Part shown: positions 29,490 through 32,713 of the stretch, in pieces | Layout: each line of letters starts with the position of its first letter | Numbering within the stretch: position 1 is the stretch's first letter | Assembly (NCBI GenBank): GCA_944323335.1 | Contig: CALUSB010000021.1 | Location: forward strand, 1 to 32,713 | Length of the DNA stretch: 32,713 bases | DNA from: Candidatus Gastranaerophilales bacterium | GTDB lineage: Bacteria; Cyanobacteriota; Vampirovibrionia; Gastranaerophilales; Gastranaerophilaceae | Direction of reading: 5' to 3' | Notes under the pieces: model-generated | The model's input: the letters and a program-made list of their open reading frames with translations, nothing else | Databases searched by the model: none | What the model was told of the DNA's origin: nothing | Program-made: the position numbers and the translations under genes

Positions 29490-32138
29490 ATGACAACACA
29501 AAAACGTGTATGGCTCTTTAGAGAAGGTAATGCCGATATGCGCAATTTGCTTGGCGGTAAAGGTGCAAACCTTGCTGAGATGACAAATGCAGGATTGCCT
29601 GTTCCCCCCGGTTTAACTATTACTACAGAAACCTGTATGGAATATATTAATGCGGGAAATAAAATGCCTGAGGGCGTTATGGATGAAGTAAAAGCAGCTT
29701 TAGCTGATGTTGAAAAACAAACAGGTAAAAAATTCGGCGATAGTGAAAATCCGCTTTTGGTTTCAGTGCGCTCAGGCGCAAGACTTTCTATGCCCGGTAT
29801 GATGGAGACAATCTTGAACCTTGGTATGAATGATAAAACCGTTGAGGGTATGATTAAACTTACCAACAATCCACGTTTTTGCTATGACTCATATCGCAGA
29901 TTTTTAACAATGTTCGGCTCTGTTGCTTGGGACATTGAAAGAGTAAAATTTGAAGAATACATTGATAAAATCAAAGAACAAAAAGGTGTTAAACAAGACA
30001 CCGAATTAAGCGCTGATGATTGGAAATCACTTATCGAACCTTATAAAGAATTAATCAAAAAAGAAACAGGAAAGGAATTTCCCCAAGACCCTTATGTACA
30101 GTTGCAAGAAGCAATTGAGGCAGTATTTAGAAGCTGGAATATTCCTCGTGCGGTTGCTTACCGTAACCACTACAAAATCGACCATAACTACGGTACAGCC
30201 GTAAACGTACAGACTATGGTATTTGGTAATATGGGTGATGACTGTGCTACAGGTGTTTCATTTACCAGAAACCCCTCTACGGGTGAAAATAAATTTTATG
30301 GTGAATATTTAACAAACGCTCAGGGTGAAGACGTCGTTGCAGGTATCAGAACACCTAAACCGATTTGTGAACTTGAAAATGAAATGCCCGAATTGTACAA
30401 AGAATATGTTACAATCGCTAAAAACCTTGAAAAACACTACAAAGATGTTCAAGATATGGAATTTACAATCGAGCGCGGCAAGTTGTATGTTCTTCAAACA
30501 AGAAACGGTAAAAGAACTGCTGCAGCTGCAGTCAGAATTGCAGTTGAAATGGAGCGTGAGGGTATAATTTCAAAAGAGCGTGCAATATCTCTTGTTGACC
30601 CTTATCAACTTTACCAGCTTCTTTTACCTTCATTTGATACAAAAGCTAAAAAAGAAGCACACAAAATCGCTCAAGGTCTTGCAGCATCCCCCGGGGCTGC
30701 GGTTGGTAAAATTGTTTTTGATACCGACGCTGCAGCTGAGCGTGGTGAAGCAGGTGAGAAAGTTATCTTGGTAAGAATTGAAACCTGCCCCGATGATATC
30801 CACGGTATGATAGCTTCTCAAGGCGTATTGACACTTAGAGGCGGTATGACATCTCACGCTGCAGTTGTTGCAAAAGGTATGGGTAAACCCTGTGTTGCAG
30901 GCTGCGAAGACTTAAAAATTGACCTTGCAAATAAAACCCTCACGGCAGGCGACGGCAAGGTATACCATGAAAATGACATCATCTCGCTTGACGGCGGAAC
31001 AGGTGAGGTTATGGAGGGTGAAGTAAAAACTCTTCGTGCCGATATGGATGAAAATTTTGAAACTCTGTTTAGATGGGTTGATGAGACTAAAAAGCTTGTA
31101 GTTCGTGCTAATGCAGATACACCTACTGACGTTAAAAACGCCGTTAAATTGGGCGCTCAAGGCGTTGGCTTGTGTCGTACGGAGCATATGTTTATGGACC
31201 CTGACAGACTTCCTTGGGTTCAAAAAATGATTATTGCAGGAACTCCTGAGGCCAGAAAAGAAGCTCTGGATAAGCTTTTACCAATGCAGTATCAAGATTT
31301 TGTTGACATGTTTAGAGCTCTAAACGGACTACCTATGACAATTCGTCTGCTCGACCCTCCGTTACATGAATTCTTGCCTGATAAAGAAAGCTTGATTGAA
31401 CAGGTTGCAACTCTTAAAGCTCAAGGCAAAGATTACAAAAAAGAAGAAGAAATGCTTCATATTGTTGAAAACTTGAGCGAATCTAACCCTATGATGGGCT
31501 TAAGGGGCTGCCGTTTGGGTCTTATGTTCCCTGAAATTAATGAAATGCAAGTAAGAGCAATATTCTCGGCTGCTTGTGACCTTAAAAAAGAAGGTTTAGA
31601 AGTTAAGCCCGAGGTTATGATTCCTCTTGTATCGCATGTTAATGAGCTTAGAATTGACCGCGAACTTTTAGAGCGTGTAGCTCGCGAAGTTATGCAGGAA
31701 AAAGGCGTTGAAATAGATTATATGTTCGGTACGATGATTGAAATTCCTCGTGCAGCGCTTACTGCGGATGAAATTGCTCAATACGCACAATTCTTCTCAT
31801 TTGGTACAAATGACTTGACACAGATGACTTTCGGGTTCTCTCGTGATGACGCTGAGGGTAAATTCTTAAACAAATACGTTGAAGAAAAAATCTTACCTCG
31901 CAACCCGTTTGAATCACTTGATCAGGTTGGTGTAGGACAATTGATGAAAATAGCTCTTGAAAAGGCTCTTCCCGTAAGACCTGACCTAAAAAGAGGTATT
32001 TGCGGCGAGCACGGCGGCGATCCTGATTCAGTTAAATTCTGCCACAGAATAGGCTTGAATTATGTGTCCTGCTCTCCGTTTAGAGTTCCGCAAGCGCGCC
32101 TTGCAGCTGCTCAAGCGGTTATTGAAGAGCACGCGTAG
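29490..32138 (+). CDS. ppdK: Pyruvate, phosphate dikinase
   Basis: 882 residues, full length. It interconverts pyruvate + ATP + Pi with phosphoenolpyruvate + AMP + PPi, a central step in PPi-linked glycolysis or gluconeogenesis. N-terminal ATP-grasp region (GGKGANLAEMTNAGLPVPPG at ~22), swivelling phosphohistidine domain with H456 in GGMTSHAAVVAKG, and C-terminal PEP/pyruvate TIM barrel with C838 in RGICGEHGGD. AAGGAG is 9 nt before ATG. The last residues read ARLAAAQAVIEEHA; just downstream, out of the gene, a recoded copy of this end occurs, so the present C-terminus may be a replacement. Confidence 0.98.
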   Translation: MTTQKRVWLFREGNADMRNLLGGKGANLAEMTNAGLPVPPGLTITTETCMEYINAGNKMPEGVMDEVKAALADVEKQTGKKFGDSENPLLVSVRSGARLSMPGMMETILNLGMNDKTVEGMIKLTNNPRFCYDSYRRFLTMFGSVAWDIERVKFEEYIDKIKEQKGVKQDTELSADDWKSLIEPYKELIKKETGKEFPQDPYVQLQEAIEAVFRSWNIPRAVAYRNHYKIDHNYGTAVNVQTMVFGNMGDDCATGVSFTRNPSTGENKFYGEYLTNAQGEDVVAGIRTPKPICELENEMPELYKEYVTIAKNLEKHYKDVQDMEFTIERGKLYVLQTRNGKRTAAAAVRIAVEMEREGIISKERAISLVDPYQLYQLLLPSFDTKAKKEAHKIAQGLAASPGAAVGKIVFDTDAAAERGEAGEKVILVRIETCPDDIHGMIASQGVLTLRGGMTSHAAVVAKGMGKPCVAGCEDLKIDLANKTLTAGDGKVYHENDIISLDGGTGEVMEGEVKTLRADMDENFETLFRWVDETKKLVVRANADTPTDVKNAVKLGAQGVGLCRTEHMFMDPDRLPWVQKMIIAGTPEARKEALDKLLPMQYQDFVDMFRALNGLPMTIRLLDPPLHEFLPDKESLIEQVATLKAQGKDYKKEEEMLHIVENLSESNPMMGLRGCRLGLMFPEINEMQVRAIFSAACDLKKEGLEVKPEVMIPLVSHVNELRIDRELLERVAREVMQEKGVEIDYMFGTMIEIPRAALTADEIAQYAQFFSFGTNDLTQMTFGFSRDDAEGKFLNKYVEEKILPRNPFESLDQVGVGQLMKIALEKALPVRPDLKRGICGEHGGDPDSVKFCHRIGLNYVSCSPFRVPQARLAAAQAVIEEHA

Positions 32139-32142
32139 CGCG

Positions 32143-32173
32143 CTTGCAATATTGTGCATTCGCACTTTGCAAG
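32143..32173. other. Hairpin between the two ppdK ends
   Basis: CTTGCAA (32143-32149) pairs with TTGCAAG (32167-32173), with an inner GTGC-attc-GCAC stem. A second, overlapping option pairs GCAAGC (32169-32174) with GCTTGC (32188-32193). It sits in the ~50 nt separating ppdK's stop from the recoded end fragment. Confidence 0.6.
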
Positions 32174-32185
32174 CAAAGCTCGCAA

Positions 32186-32227
32186 AGGCTTGCTGCAGCG
32201 CAGGCTGTAATAGAAGAGCAAAAATAA
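32186..32227 (+). pseudogene. Recoded remnant of the ppdK 3' end
   Basis: In one frame this reads RLAAAQAVIEEQK and stop, against RLAAAQAVIEEHA and stop at the real end of ppdK (32097-32138). Within the shared LAAAQAVIEE all nucleotide differences (7 of 30) fall at third codon positions, so the two copies diverged as coding sequence and are not a fresh duplication. It has no start of its own. Best explanation: the original 3' end, displaced when an element or a diverged allele replaced the end of the gene. Confidence 0.7.
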
Positions 32228-32247
32228 TCGATTTTAAATAAAAAATC

Positions 32248-32272
32248 AGGCGCTCATCCGAGCGCCTTTTTT
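32248..32272 (+). terminator. Rho-independent terminator of ppdK
   Basis: AGGCGCTC (32248-32255) pairs with GAGCGCCT (32260-32267), loop atcc, followed by a T run. It lies just after the recoded end fragment, as expected if that fragment was once the true gene end. Confidence 0.92.
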
Positions 32273-32278
32273 AATTCT

Positions 32279-32353
32279 AAAAAAAAGAGGCACTATGTTG
32301 TATAGAATTAATCTACTTACCTGGAGCGTGCCTCATAGAATTAAGATACGAAC
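32279..32353 (-). repeat. Dispersed repeat block 1, copy B
   Basis: Matches 13009-13082 with two substitutions. The outer stem GAGGCAC/GTGCCTC (32287-32293 with 32328-32334) is intact and followed on the minus strand by eight T's, so it can act as the terminator facing ppdK. Confidence 0.8.
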
Positions 32354-32358
32354 TTAGT

Positions 32359-32473
32359 GTAGAAAATTTTCTACGGGGCTTGTGCCCCGTTAAAATTTTC
32401 AAACGAGCCTTAGGATGTGAGCCCGTGGCGGCAAAGCGAGGAGCTTTGGCGGACAGGGCGACACTGGACTTAG
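32359..32473 (-). repeat. Dispersed repeat block 2, copy B
   Basis: 115 bp matching 13212-13326 with one substitution. Blocks 1 and 2 are only 5 nt apart here, so the 129-bp insert of copy A is absent. Palindrome and ACGGGGC/GCCCCGT hairpin preserved. Confidence 0.8.
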
Positions 32474-32590
32474 CTTTGCTCCTGTGGGTATCTCGCGCCG
32501 TTGCGCTCGATTATCCTACGTCGCCTATCGACAGTTGCGCCTGCGGTCTTGCTCCTCGCAAGCCCTTAGGCTCACTCCGGCTCACGCTTT
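32474..32590. other. G+C-rich non-coding spacer with short repeats
   Basis: 117 bp clearly richer in G+C than the flanking genes. It includes the 19-nt sequence also found at 1-19 (here 32506-32524), GCGC-cgtt-GCGC, and small inverted repeats. No open frame is convincing. It fills the place between repeat block 2 and the prepilin paralogue's stop, where copy A instead has the 20-bp inverted repeat. Confidence 0.55.
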
Positions 32591-32713
32591 TTACTCCTGC
32601 TCTGACATGTCCCACCTTATCCTCAAATATCCTGAGGAGCCGTTACCTCCTGAACCTTGTTCAAAGGAGTCACCTACTACTCCTCCGCCTCCGCCTCCGC
32701 TTCCTCCAAATTC
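32591..32713 (-). CDS. Partial: 3' end of a second glycine-rich prepilin-like gene
   Basis: The last 40 codons plus stop of a gene that runs off the window. It reads EFGGSGGGGGGVVGD, then SFEQGSGGNGSSGYLRIRWD, MSEQE, and stop, identical in 38 of 40 residues to the end of the gene at 13521-15947. At DNA level about 112 of 123 positions match; the NGSSGY stretch uses different serine codons, so the copies are not recent duplicates at that point or have been partly exchanged by gene conversion. Presumably also a surface or pilus-linked protein; its N-terminus is not visible. Confidence 0.85.
   Translation of the reverse strand, partial: EFGGSGGGGGGVVGDSFEQGSGGNGSSGYLRIRWDMSEQE

Noticed and set aside
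29345..29869. 174-codon minus-strand frame over the ppdK start
   Set aside because: Lies antisense to the certain ppdK coding sequence and has no ribosome site or family resemblance.
32186..32227. Programmed frameshift or read-through extending ppdK into the downstream copy
   Set aside because: The intervening 50 nt carries no slippery site that I can see and the duplicate end would be redundant; an evolutionary scar is simpler.

Overview
The window looks like an A+T-rich bacterial chromosome segment, most likely from a non-photosynthetic relative of the cyanobacteria (Vampirovibrionia/Melainabacteria, possibly gut Gastranaerophilales). Reasons: the tRNA-Glu(UUC) has the acceptor, D-arm and T-arm wording typical of cyanobacterial and plastid tRNA-Glu; there is a very long glycine-rich protein with a type IV prepilin N-terminus; many small secreted proteins suggest a two-membrane cell. 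The taxonomic call is inference, about 65% sure.

Layout. 1-3350: a coiled-coil hypothetical gene, tRNA-Glu followed by a 102-bp tandem repeat that reuses the tRNA 3' end and its terminator, two exported TonB_C-like proteins, and two small exported proteins on the minus strand. 3549-8778: a metabolic block with a tight pyrF-ald-proB-proA run (UMP synthesis, alanine dehydrogenase, first two steps of proline synthesis) and then nadA. 8775-12940: a zinc-ribbon protein, a 51-residue membrane protein, an exported beta-rich protein, a GH3 (NagZ-like) hydrolase, and a corC-type CNNM/CBS transporter gene with a small superinfection-immunity-family protein behind it.

12941-15953: a 580-bp gene-free stretch of hairpins and repeats followed by an 810-codon glycine-rich prepilin-like gene. 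Almost the same arrangement, meaning the 3' end of a paralogous gene plus the two repeat blocks, reappears at 32279-32713. 16107-20655: an Xre regulator, a divergent U32-family protein, an exported vWA protein, a nitroreductase, a 53-residue protein and a HECGH metallopeptidase-like protein. 20713-23517: purB, then an anti-sigma / ECF sigma / LTXXQ (Spy/CpxP-like) operon with a candidate self-recognised ECF promoter. 23637-32138: gmd, an exported protein, a minus-strand TPR-trpS-M20 peptidase operon, and ppdK.

The most notable signals are: (1) ppdK is followed by a second, synonymously recoded version of its own C-terminus, a sign of 3'-end replacement; (2) a tRNA-Glu 3'-end repeat that looks like an integration or amplification scar; (3) a dispersed cassette linking hairpin-rich repeat blocks to glycine-rich prepilin genes; (4) the envelope-stress-like ECF module with an apparent autoregulatory promoter; and (5) at least four genes whose TATAAT box lies 6-8 nt before the start codon with no Shine-Dalgarno, implying leaderless mRNAs. 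No CRISPR array, transposase, integrase or rRNA was seen.
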